This document shows, piece after piece, positions 44,387-52,311 of a DNA stretch of 64,000 bases. The position numbers and the translations under genes are program-made. Numbering within the stretch: position 1 is the first letter of the stretch; every line of letters begins with the position of its first letter. The DNA is from Saxibacter everestensis (lineage in GTDB: Bacteria; Actinomycetota; Actinomycetes; Actinomycetales; Brevibacteriaceae): contig NZ_CP090958.1 in NCBI RefSeq assembly GCF_025787225.1, positions 1,579,856 through 1,643,855 on the forward strand, read 5' to 3'. The notes below the pieces were generated by a model. The model did no database searches. It worked only from the letters and a program-made list of their open reading frames with translations, and had not been told where the DNA came from.

Positions 44387-45142
44387 ATGGCCAACGGCAC
44401 ACAGTCGATCGACCGCGCCGCGGAGTTGGTCTCGCTTGTCGTGCGCTCCGAGGGCCCGCTGACGTTCACCGAGCTGGTCGAACAGACCGGGCTGAGCAGA
44501 TCGACCGTTTCACGGCTGCTCCAGGCCCTCGAGCGCAATGGGATGCTGGAGCGTGACGCAACCGGCGGCTACCGGGGAGGTGCGCTCTTCGCTCATTACG
44601 CCAGCCGGTACGACCGGGTTGAAACCCTGCTCTCGGCCGCGCAGCCTGGTATGGAGCGGATAGCTGAGCAGACCCGAGAAACCGTGTACCTCGGGGTGCC
44701 CCGCGGCGGGTCCGTGGTGCAGGTCGCGCAGATCGATTCGTCCTTCATTCTCGGTGCCACCAACTGGGTCGATGTCGATGTGCCGCCGCACTGCTCGGCG
44801 CTTGGCAAAGTGTTGTTTGCGTTCGGCGCTATTCCGCTGCCCGAGGAGCCACTCGAACCTCGTACGGATAAGACCATCACCGAAATCCCCGCCCTGATGT
44901 CGGAGTTGGAGGCGGTGCGGAAGCAGGGATATGCGATCACTCACGAAGAGCTGGAGGTCGGCCTGGACGCACTCGCCGCTCCGGTGCGTGGTGGCGACGA
45001 GCTGGTGCACGCAGCGATCGGTGTGTCCGGCCCCTCCTTCCGGATCAAGGACTCGCACGATGAAATCGGCCAGCTGCTGGTCGCCGAGGCAGAACGAATC
45101 TCTGCGGTCATCGCTCGCCTGGTCGGCAGCCAGACGGCGTAA
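44387..45142 (+). CDS. IclR-family transcriptional regulator
   Basis: This 251-residue protein has an N-terminal winged helix (LTFTELVEQTGLSRSTVSRL, 26-45) and the C-terminal IclR effector domain (YLGVPRGGSVVQVAQID; CSALGKVLFAF; YAITHEELEVGLDALAAPV). ATG 44387 has AGAGG 8 nt upstream; the longer in-frame start at 44333 lacks this. It lies between the FAD-enzyme operon (divergent) and the methyltransferase gene (same direction), and an IclR-type box precedes the latter. It likely controls the one-carbon cluster in response to the methylated substrate (inference). Confidence 0.9.
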   Translation: MANGTQSIDRAAELVSLVVRSEGPLTFTELVEQTGLSRSTVSRLLQALERNGMLERDATGGYRGGALFAHYASRYDRVETLLSAAQPGMERIAEQTRETVYLGVPRGGSVVQVAQIDSSFILGATNWVDVDVPPHCSALGKVLFAFGAIPLPEEPLEPRTDKTITEIPALMSELEAVRKQGYAITHEELEVGLDALAAPVRGGDELVHAAIGVSGPSFRIKDSHDEIGQLLVAEAERISAVIARLVGSQTA

Positions 45143-45148
45143 CCCGTG

Positions 45149-45176
45149 CCGTGTCGCTGTCAAACTGCGGACACGG
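45149..45176 (+). terminator. Hairpin after the iclR gene
   Basis: CCGTGTC (45149-45155) and GACACGG (45170-45176) form a 7-bp stem with a 14-nt loop directly after the iclR stop. It separates iclR from the promoter of the methyltransferase gene. Confidence 0.5.
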
Positions 45177-45185
45177 AAATACCTC

Positions 45186-45238
45186 TTGTCGAATATCGGC
45201 GCCCGTCCTAGACTGCCCAGATGGAACACCGGTTCCAT
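45186..45238 (+). promoter_or_regulatory. Promoter and IclR-type operator of the methyltransferase gene
   Basis: TTGTCG (45186-45191) and TAGACT (45209-45214) are 17 nt apart. Immediately after, ATGGAAC (45221-45227) and GTTCCAT (45232-45238) form a perfect 7-bp palindrome with a 4-nt centre, close to the known IclR-family pattern TGGAA-N4/5-TTCCA. The box covers the expected transcription start, a position suited to repression. Confidence 0.75.
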
Positions 45239-45285
45239 AATGTGCAACCCTTCCCCATCCGTCTGCAGCGCACAAGGGAGTCACA

Positions 45286-46590
45286 ATGAGCTTTAACCTT
45301 CCCTCGGTCAACCAGGACGACCGTAAGGTCCCGATCAATCTGCGACAGTCCGGGCCGACCCCGGTGGAGATGCTGATCTACACCCGGATCAGGAAGTCGC
45401 CGTACTGGCAGCTGTCGCATGAAGCCGGCTGCTGGCGAGCCTCGGTCTACAACAGGACGTATCACCCCCGGGGCTATGTACGTCCCGAAGACGGTGGCGC
45501 TATGGTCGAATACCAGTCGCTGGTGAACGATGTGACGCTCTGGAACGTCGCCGTCGAACGGCAGATACAGGTCAAGGGCCCCGACGCCGAAGCGTTCGTC
45601 GACTATGTGATCACCCGGGACGCCACCCGGATCCCACCGATGCGGGCGCGCTACGTCATCCTGTGCAACGAGGCCGGCGGAATCCTCAACGACCCGGTGC
45701 TGCTGCGAATTGCCGAAGACGAATTCTGGTTCAGCCTCTCCGACTCGGACATCATGTTCTGGTTGCAGGGCGTTAACGTCGGCCGCCGTTTCGATGTGGA
45801 GATCAACGAGATCGACGTCGCCCCGGTACAGATCCAGGGTCCGAAGTCGGTCGACCTGATGGCCGACCTGGTCGGCGCCGCCGCGCGGGACATCCCGCCC
45901 TATGGCCTGCTGTCAGCGGCGGTGGGTGGCTGCGACGTGATCGTGTCGCAGACCGGTTTCACCGGTGAGAAGGGTTATGAGATCTATCTGCGGGACGCGA
46001 CACTGCACGCGGAGACCATGTGGAACGCCGTGCTGGAGGCCGGGAAGAAGCACAACCTGGCAGTGATAGCGCCCGCCCACCATCGCCGGATCGCCGCCGG
46101 AATTCTGTCCTGGGGCCAGGACATGGATTTCGAGACACTACCGTTCCAGGTCAATCTCGGCTACCAGGTGCCTCGGCAGAAGACAGCTGACTACATCGGT
46201 AAGCAGGCACTCGAAGTGGCCCGCTCGGCAGTTGAAGCCGGCAGCCCGCCTTACTCGCAGACCCTGGTCGGGCTGAAGTTCGGCGGCAAACCCATCGACG
46301 ATTACGCACCGGACTTCTGGCTGATCGGCGAAACGGCTCAGGACGACCCGGTCGGGTACGTCACGTCTCCGTGGTACTCCCCCGAGCTGTCGTCGAATAT
46401 CGCGATGGGTTTCGTACCGGTTCCACTGAGCGCGCTTGGCACCGAGCTCTGGGTGCACCTGCCGGAGCAATACGCAGAGACCGCTGGCGAACCGGTACGC
46501 GCGGAGGTTGTCGAGATGCCGTTCCGGCCCTCGGTAAATCCCAATCAGCGCGAGATCCTCAAAAGCCAGGGCCTCGACGCCGCGGTATGA
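45286..46590 (+). CDS. GcvT-family folate-dependent demethylase (DmdA/LigM-like)
   Basis: This 434-residue stand-alone GcvT-fold protein, by comparison from memory, resembles DMSP demethylase DmdA (VAVERQIQVKGPDAEAFVDY, NDPVLLRIAEDEFWFSLSDS, VAPVQIQGPKSVDLM, GFTGEKGYEIYL) more than glycine-cleavage T protein. Such enzymes move a methyl group from sulphur, oxygen or nitrogen to THF, giving 5-methyl-THF. Flanking metF-like, fhs and cyclodeaminase-like genes would oxidise that methyl group, as in the ligM-metF-ligH arrangement. AAGGGAG precedes the ATG. The actual donor (DMSP, methoxy-aromatic, betaine) cannot be fixed from sequence. Confidence 0.8.
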   Translation: MSFNLPSVNQDDRKVPINLRQSGPTPVEMLIYTRIRKSPYWQLSHEAGCWRASVYNRTYHPRGYVRPEDGGAMVEYQSLVNDVTLWNVAVERQIQVKGPDAEAFVDYVITRDATRIPPMRARYVILCNEAGGILNDPVLLRIAEDEFWFSLSDSDIMFWLQGVNVGRRFDVEINEIDVAPVQIQGPKSVDLMADLVGAAARDIPPYGLLSAAVGGCDVIVSQTGFTGEKGYEIYLRDATLHAETMWNAVLEAGKKHNLAVIAPAHHRRIAAGILSWGQDMDFETLPFQVNLGYQVPRQKTADYIGKQALEVARSAVEAGSPPYSQTLVGLKFGGKPIDDYAPDFWLIGETAQDDPVGYVTSPWYSPELSSNIAMGFVPVPLSALGTELWVHLPEQYAETAGEPVRAEVVEMPFRPSVNPNQREILKSQGLDAAV

Positions 46591-46633
46591 CGCTGTTGGA
46601 CCGGGCGCGGCCGCACTGGCGTCCGGCCGGCCT

Positions 46634-46751
46634 GGTTCGCATCGGTGGGTCCGACTGGTTCGCATCGGCGGGTCCGCGTGTCAGGCACTGCATCCGGCCG
46701 GCTAGGTTCGCATCGGCGGGTCCGCGTGCAGGCACTGCATCCGAACGGCTA
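46634..46751. repeat. Tandem repeat of 47-48 bp between convergent genes
   Basis: The copies at 46657-46704 and 46705-46751 are adjacent and near identical (one deletion, two substitutions). Each starts GGTTCGCATCGGCGGGTCCG and ends CGGCTA. A partial third copy of the first 20 bp (one change) lies at 46634-46653. The gap between the methyltransferase and MetF-like genes holds nothing else. Confidence 0.85.
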
Positions 46752-46768
46752 CGCCGCCAGACAGCGCT

Positions 46769-47626
46769 TCACGTCGTGACAGCGGCAAGCCGGTCGAGCC
46801 AGTTACGACGCCAGTGTTCGGTCTCGGCGATCTGATTGAAGGTGTAAAGGTGCAGCCCCTGGACCCGGGCGCGCTCGCTGTTGAGCGCGGGTGCCAGCCC
46901 GGAAATGAAACGCTCGGGTCCGTAGCCGCCCGGAGCGAGGATCCTGGTGAACAACCGCCTGTTCTTTGCCAGGAACTTCGCCGAGTCGCCGAGCCCGATC
47001 TTGGTGGCCATCGTCAGCAGCTTGTGGCGTTCGATCGGCCCGGGCATCCCGATCAGAACCGGGGTGCCGGTACCCGCGCTCCTGAGCCGATCAAGCCAGC
47101 CGGTGACCAGCTTCGGATCGAAGCACAGGTTGCTGACGATGTTCGTCGCATAGTCGCGCTTGTCCACGAGGGCCTGGCTGACAACGTCATCGGCAATGAA
47201 TGGATGCGATTCCGGATAGCCTGCGATGCCGATCTGCCGGAACGGATGATCGAGTTCGGCCAGGCAACGCAGCAGGTCGAGCGAGGCAGCGAAGTCGCCG
47301 GCGGGTGGCGTCGCATCGCCTGCCGGCACGAAGATGCTGTCGATTCCCGCCGCGGCGAGACGATCGGAGATGTCGCGGAGTTCGTGAGCATCACGGATCA
47401 TCCTTGCCGCCAGATGCGGCACCGCGTGGTAACCATTCCGGCTGAGCACCTCGGCTACGTCAATGGTCGCTTCGAGCCCCTTCGCCGCCGAAGCGGTCAC
47501 GGTGATGGTTCGACCAGGGGCAACCGATTCGAGCACCTTATCAACCGCGCCCGTGGTTGGCAGTACTTCGTAACGCGCGCCGGACAGCAGCGCTTTCAAC
47601 ACCGACGGCCTTATCTTGTTGCGCAT
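46769..47626 (-). CDS. Methylenetetrahydrofolate reductase-like protein
   Basis: This 285-residue (alpha/beta)8 protein is related to MetF: the N-terminus RYEVLPTTGAVDKV, PHLAARMIRD (folate site), GYPESHPF and the segment LCFDPKLVTGWLDRLRSAG. It catalyses interconversion of 5-methyl- and 5,10-methylene-THF with FAD. It is divergent in sequence from housekeeping MetF. Next to a methyl-THF-forming demethylase it would run in the oxidative direction (inference). It is transcribed opposite to fhs, starting 163 bp from it. Confidence 0.85.
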   Translation of the reverse strand: MRNKIRPSVLKALLSGARYEVLPTTGAVDKVLESVAPGRTITVTASAAKGLEATIDVAEVLSRNGYHAVPHLAARMIRDAHELRDISDRLAAAGIDSIFVPAGDATPPAGDFAASLDLLRCLAELDHPFRQIGIAGYPESHPFIADDVVSQALVDKRDYATNIVSNLCFDPKLVTGWLDRLRSAGTGTPVLIGMPGPIERHKLLTMATKIGLGDSAKFLAKNRRLFTRILAPGGYGPERFISGLAPALNSERARVQGLHLYTFNQIAETEHWRRNWLDRLAAVTT

Positions 47627-47789
47627 GCCACAGCTCGTTTCGTTACGTCCATCTGGTCGGTTGAGCGTAGCCTAAGCGCCGCAGGAAACCAGAAACAACG
47701 TGCCGGATCAGCGATTTTCGCTTGTCAAGCCGGAGACCCACGGACAAACTGAGGGAACCGGGCCAACCCCGTCAGGAAAGAAGTCAAAG

Positions 47790-49487
47790 ATGACAATGCC
47801 GAACAACCTTGAGATTTCCCGTAGCGCATCGCTGAAGCCGCTCGCCGAGGTGGCCGACGGAATGGGTATCGGCGCCCACCTGTTGGAGCCCTACGGCCGG
47901 GCGGCAGCGAAGGTCTCGCTGGAAGCCATCGCCGAGTTGGCCGACCGGCCGCGTGCGAAGTACGTTGTGGTGTCCTCGGTGACGCCGACCCCGCTGGGAG
48001 CTGGAAAGACCACCACATCGGTCGGCCTCGGGCAGGCGTTCGGCCACATCGGCAAGCGGGCCGTGATAGCGCTTCGCCAGCCTTCGATGGGCCCGACCTT
48101 CGGCATCAAGGGCGGCGCGGCCGGAGGCGGCTATTCCCAGGTGGTGCCGATGGAGGCGCTGAATCTGCACCTCACCGGCGATATGCACGCGGTGACCGCG
48201 GCACACAACCTGCTCGCGGCGATGATCGACAACCACCTGCACAAGGGCAATGCGCTGAGCATCAACCCGCATGCCATCACCTGGCGCCGGGTACTGGATG
48301 TCAATGACCGGGACCTGCGCCAAATCGTCACCGGCCTTGGCGGCAAGGCGGACGGCACCCCGCGGCAGGGAGGTTTCGACATAACCGCTGCTAGCGAGGT
48401 GATGGCGCTCCTCGCACTGTCCACCTCACTGCAGGATTTGCGCGAGCGCCTCGGCAGGATCGTGATCGGCTACGACGTCGACGGCAAGCCGGTCACTGCG
48501 GAACAGCTCAAGGCCGCAGGCGCAATGTGCGTAATTCTGCTGGAGGCACTCAAGCCGAACCTGATGCAGACAGTTGAGAACACGCCGGTGCTGATCCATT
48601 GCGGGCCCTTCGGGAATATTGCCACCGGCAACTCCTCGATCATTGCCGACCTGATCGGAATCCATGCCGGGGACTACCTGGTCACCGAGGCGGGCTTCGG
48701 TGCCGATATGGGTGCCGAGCGGTTCTTCAACATCAAGTGCCGCAACTCCGGACTCACGCCTGATGCCGCGGTTCTGGTCGTGACGGTGCGCGACCTGAAA
48801 ACGCATTCGGGCAAGTACCGGGTGGTCGCCGGCAAGCCATTGCCCGAGGAAATGCTGGCGGAAAGCCCGGACGACGTCACAGCCGGCGCCTCGAACCTCC
48901 GGAAGCAGATCGCGAACATCCGGGAACATGGGATTGAGCCCGTCGTGGCGATCAACGCCTTCCCTAGCGATTTTGCCAGCGAGCATCAGTCGATCCTCGA
49001 CATTGCCGCGGAAGAATCCGTCCGGGCCGCCGTGTGCACCCACGTTCCGGATGGTGGCAAGGGCGCCATCGATCTCGCTCGGGCAGTCGTTGAGGCCTGC
49101 GATCAGCAGAACACCTTCACGACTCTCTACGAGGACGCGCTTCCGCTGGTTGAGAAGATCGAAACCGTGGCGCGGCGAATCTACGGGGCGGACGGTATCG
49201 ATCTGTCGCCGCTGGCCGAGCGGCAACTCGCCGACTACGAGCGCAATGGATTTGGCAACCTGCCGGTCTGTATAGCCAAGACCCACCTTTCATTGTCCTC
49301 AGACCCAAGTAAGAAGGGTGCGCCGACCGGATGGCGCTTGCCGGTGCGCGAAGTTCGGGCCTCCGTGGGAGCGGGCTTCATCTACCCGATCTGTGGTGAT
49401 ATGCGAACCATGCCGGGCCTGTCATCCGCGCCGGCCGCCGAACGGATCGACATCGATGACAACGGTGAGATCGTAGGACTTGCATGA
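47790..49487 (+). CDS. fhs: Formate-tetrahydrofolate ligase
   Basis: Fhs interconverts formate plus THF plus ATP with 10-formyl-THF. The 565-residue protein has the P-loop region TPTPLGAGKTTTSVGLGQA (about 64-82), then LRQPSMGPTFGIKGGAAGGG, the NLHLTGDMHAVTAAHNLLAA region and a C-terminal GAGFIYPICGDMRTMPGL. Intact length agrees with the family. ATG 47790 is preferred (AGGAAAG upstream) over the earlier TTG-type start at 47700; ATG 47796 is possible. In this cluster it would release formate with ATP gain from one-carbon oxidation. Confidence 0.96.
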   Translation: MTMPNNLEISRSASLKPLAEVADGMGIGAHLLEPYGRAAAKVSLEAIAELADRPRAKYVVVSSVTPTPLGAGKTTTSVGLGQAFGHIGKRAVIALRQPSMGPTFGIKGGAAGGGYSQVVPMEALNLHLTGDMHAVTAAHNLLAAMIDNHLHKGNALSINPHAITWRRVLDVNDRDLRQIVTGLGGKADGTPRQGGFDITAASEVMALLALSTSLQDLRERLGRIVIGYDVDGKPVTAEQLKAAGAMCVILLEALKPNLMQTVENTPVLIHCGPFGNIATGNSSIIADLIGIHAGDYLVTEAGFGADMGAERFFNIKCRNSGLTPDAAVLVVTVRDLKTHSGKYRVVAGKPLPEEMLAESPDDVTAGASNLRKQIANIREHGIEPVVAINAFPSDFASEHQSILDIAAEESVRAAVCTHVPDGGKGAIDLARAVVEACDQQNTFTTLYEDALPLVEKIETVARRIYGADGIDLSPLAERQLADYERNGFGNLPVCIAKTHLSLSSDPSKKGAPTGWRLPVREVRASVGAGFIYPICGDMRTMPGLSSAPAAERIDIDDNGEIVGLA

Positions 49488-50131
49488 CGGCCGTTGGTGG
49501 AAAGGCTGGGAAGGGCTGGCAGGCAGGTGACTATCTGGACCGGCCGCTTCGTGAGCTGCTGGACGACGTCGGCGGGACGGCGCCGGTGCCGGCCGCGGGT
49601 TCGATCTGCGCCGTGACCGGCGCACTTGCGGCAGCACTGGTAGCCAAGGTCGCCGGCAAGTCCTCCCCTCGGATGGTGGAGGCCGAATCCCTGGCGGCCC
49701 GGGCCACCGAACTTGCCGCTGAACTGGCCCCGCTTGCCCAGGCGGATGCCGAGAGCTACACGCGCTTTGTCCAAGAGCGCCGCGATCGCAGCTCCGGTAA
49801 CGACGGGGCCGATGACAACGCCTGGCGCTCGGAACAACCGCAGGACCACGACGCCGCCGCGGATCATGCCGCGCTCGACGTGCCGATCGCGGTGGCGCAG
49901 GCCGGGGCTGAGCTGGCAGGCATGGCCGAGACGCTGGCCCGGCATGGGAATCCCAACCTGCGATTCGATGCCGCAGGCGCCGCGCGGCTGGCGGCTTCGG
50001 CGGCGAGGGTTTCGGCCTGGCTGGCGGCCACGAACTCACGGGATGCCGTCGCCGCCCGGACCGCTGCGCTGAACGCCGACCGGGCCGAACGCCTAGCCGG
50101 CAATGCCGACCGTGCGGCGGCGCGGAAGTAG
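49484..50131 (+). CDS. Cyclodeaminase/cyclohydrolase family protein
   Basis: This 215-residue protein is of the formiminotransferase-cyclodeaminase C-terminal family (FTCD_C, FchA type): LDDVGGTAPVPAAGSICAVT and GALAAALVAKVAGKSSP near the N-terminus, then helical Ala-rich repeats. Family members open 5,10-methenyl-THF to 10-formyl-THF or remove ammonia from formimino-THF. Coupled by ATGA to fhs, it fits the cyclohydrolase role between methylene-THF and formyl-THF. No methylene-THF dehydrogenase (FolD) is seen here, so that step must be elsewhere. Confidence 0.85.
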   Translation: MTAVGGKAGKGWQAGDYLDRPLRELLDDVGGTAPVPAAGSICAVTGALAAALVAKVAGKSSPRMVEAESLAARATELAAELAPLAQADAESYTRFVQERRDRSSGNDGADDNAWRSEQPQDHDAAADHAALDVPIAVAQAGAELAGMAETLARHGNPNLRFDAAGAARLAASAARVSAWLAATNSRDAVAARTAALNADRAERLAGNADRAAARK

Positions 50132-50148
50132 CTGCCGGTTTTCGTTCT

Positions 50149-51552
50149 CTACCTGTCTGAATCGGCGACAGTCGCAATAGGAAGCCGCACCGTCACCGCA
50201 GCACCAAGCTCCGTGTTTGCCGCCACGATGGTGCCGCCGTGTGCCAGAACCGTCTGCTTCGCGATGGCAAGACCCAGGCCGGAACCGGGCAGCGCTCGGG
50301 CTGTTGCGGAACGGTAGAAACGCTCAAACACCAATTCGACGTCGCTGCTGTCAAAGCCGGACCCGCAGTCCTGCACGGTGATCTCCAGGTCCTGGCCGTG
50401 TGCCGTGGCCGTCACCGTGACTGTTGCCCCGGGAGGACTGAACTTTCCGGCGTTGTCGAGCAGATTGTTGATCATCCGGGCCAGCCGTGGCGCGTCGCCG
50501 CGTACCAGCCACAACCGGTCGGCCGAGTCGGCCTCGATGGCTTCGGTTCTGTCGGTGTCAATCAGCAGGTACGTGATGCCGGGCCAGTGCCCAATGGCCC
50601 GGTCAAGACAATGGCGCAGCAACTCGCGCATTTCGACGTCGTCGGCCGCGATATTTTCCTCCCCGCGGGCCAGTTCAATGAGGTCCTCAACCAGCGCTGT
50701 CATGCCAACCATTTCCCGCCGCACGCTGGCTTGGATGTCTGACCTCATGCTTTCCGTGAGCTCTGCCCGTTCCAAGAGGGAGAGATTTGTGCGAAGGCTC
50801 GTCAACGGAGTCCGCAACTCATGAGACGCATCTGCGACTAGCTGGCGCTGCGCATTCTGGGCTGATTCAAGCTCCGACAGCATCGTGTTCATCGTGGCGG
50901 CCAATCGCGCCAATTCGTCGTTGCCCTCAATGTCGATTCGATGCCTTGCGGAGCGGGTCGCTGCGACCCGCTCCGCAATCTCGGTGAGAGTCCGCACGGG
51001 CCGCAGCCCGTGCCGCGCACTGAAGTAGCCGCTCAGTCCGGCAATGAGTACCCCAGTAAGGGCGAATCCAACCAGGAAGAAGCCAAGCCGGCGGATTGCC
51101 CTGTCCACAGGAGTGGTCGGAGTGCCGATCAGCAGTGCCCTGTCCCCGCTGAGCGGAGTGATCAGCATTCGGACGCGTGCGCCGTTGACTGTTGTGTCGG
51201 CGTAAAACGAGCCACGCTCCGCTGTCGCAACCTTAAGTGCGGCCTCGGTGACGGGCAGATCCAGGCCGCCGGTTTCGGGCTGATCCTTGCTGCCGATCAC
51301 CCTGCTGCAGGCCGGCGAGCCGACGATTTCACAATAGCCACTGGCGGTCCAATCTGCTTGTGCCTCCACCAATCTGGTGACGCGGGTAGCTTCACGGCGC
51401 AACGACAGGTCCTGTTGTGACTTCATCTCATTGCTGGTGAACAGATAAATGACACTGGTAAAACAGACAATAACTATGGCCATCACCAAGGCCGTGGTCA
51501 TGGCCAGCCGGGTCCGCAACGGCCACGGTCGCTGCAGGAATCCTGCCGTCAC
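50149..51552 (-). CDS. Two-component sensor histidine kinase
   Basis: This 467-residue membrane kinase has an N-terminal helix (LAMTTALVMAIVIVCFTSVI), an extracytoplasmic domain of about 110 residues with two cysteines (SGYCEIVGSPACSR), a second helix near 160-185, and a HAMP region. It also has HisKA ADASHELRTPLTSLRTNL with the phospho-accepting His, and the ATPase motifs INNLLDNAGKFS, VQDCGSGF and GSGLGLAIAK. It resembles the MprB/envelope-stress group. The two extracytoplasmic cysteines suggest a disulphide or redox-sensitive sensor. Its GTG overlaps the regulator's stop (GTGA). Confidence 0.93.
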   Translation of the reverse strand: MTAGFLQRPWPLRTRLAMTTALVMAIVIVCFTSVIYLFTSNEMKSQQDLSLRREATRVTRLVEAQADWTASGYCEIVGSPACSRVIGSKDQPETGGLDLPVTEAALKVATAERGSFYADTTVNGARVRMLITPLSGDRALLIGTPTTPVDRAIRRLGFFLVGFALTGVLIAGLSGYFSARHGLRPVRTLTEIAERVAATRSARHRIDIEGNDELARLAATMNTMLSELESAQNAQRQLVADASHELRTPLTSLRTNLSLLERAELTESMRSDIQASVRREMVGMTALVEDLIELARGEENIAADDVEMRELLRHCLDRAIGHWPGITYLLIDTDRTEAIEADSADRLWLVRGDAPRLARMINNLLDNAGKFSPPGATVTVTATAHGQDLEITVQDCGSGFDSSDVELVFERFYRSATARALPGSGLGLAIAKQTVLAHGGTIVAANTELGAAVTVRLPIATVADSDR

Positions 51553-52238
51553 TGCTCAGCCATGCGGTAGCCGATGCCACGGACAGTGTGCACCAGGCGG
51601 GGCTCTCCGTCCTCTTCAAGCTTTCGTCGGAGGTAGGACACATACACTTCCAAGGCATTGGATGACGGCCCAAAATCTGTGTCCCAGATGGCTGCTGAGA
51701 TTTGCGCCCGGTTGAGGGTTTGCCCGGCGTTTTCAACCATGACCCGCAGCAGCGCGAACTCGGTATGGCTGAACTCGATATACCTGCCGGCGCGGGTGGC
51801 GCTCCTGCTCGCTGGCTCCAGGGTCAGATCCGCAAATCCGAGCGCACTTTTCGAGTCGGGATAGGCGCGGCGGACCAAGGCACGCAGCCGGGCCAACAGT
51901 TCATCGAGTTCGAAAGGCTTGCCGAGGTAGTCATCGGCTCCTGCATCGAGCCCTTCGACACGTTCGTTGACGCTGACGCGCGCGGTCAGCATCAGGATGG
52001 GCACCCGGTCGCCGGCGGCACGTAGCTGGCGGCACAGAGTCAACCCATCGGTCCCCGGCATCGTCACGTCAACGATCAGGGCGTCTGGATCCTCCTGCAG
52101 TGTCACTGCCAAGGCTTCCCGCCCGTTCGTGGCGGTGAGGACTTCATACCCTTCCAGGCCGAGGGCGGTGCTCAAGGAGAGCAGAATCTCTGGATCGTCA
52201 TCAACCAGCAGAATGCGGCACGCGGTGGTCATTGTCAT
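51549..52238 (-). CDS. OmpR-family response regulator
   Basis: This 229-residue regulator has a receiver domain with DDD (13-15), the phospho-accepting Asp57 in LIVDVTMPG and Lys in LGKPFELDE, and a winged-helix output domain (IEFSHTEFALLRVMVENAG; ALEVYVSYLRRKLEE; VHTVRGIGYRMAE). The start is ATG 52238, with ATG 52232 (AGGA 9 nt upstream) an equal alternative; TAGACT at 52247-52252 is a probable -10 box. It is divergent from the MurG paralogue with 73 bp between them, so this regulator is the likely controller of both transcription units. Confidence 0.93.
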   Translation of the reverse strand: MTMTTACRILLVDDDPEILLSLSTALGLEGYEVLTATNGREALAVTLQEDPDALIVDVTMPGTDGLTLCRQLRAAGDRVPILMLTARVSVNERVEGLDAGADDYLGKPFELDELLARLRALVRRAYPDSKSALGFADLTLEPASRSATRAGRYIEFSHTEFALLRVMVENAGQTLNRAQISAAIWDTDFGPSSNALEVYVSYLRRKLEEDGEPRLVHTVRGIGYRMAEQ

Positions 52239-52311
52239 GATTCCTGAGTCTAGCCAGGCGCCGTGACGGAGATTTAAGGATTGACTAATATTCGCTGGCC
52301 AGGATCGTGCC

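Noticed and set aside
46634-46751. CRISPR array
   Set aside because: The repeat units are directly adjacent (no unique spacers between the two full copies), and there are no cas genes; the Cas4-like protein at 27 kb is the AddB/RecB-type beside trmI.
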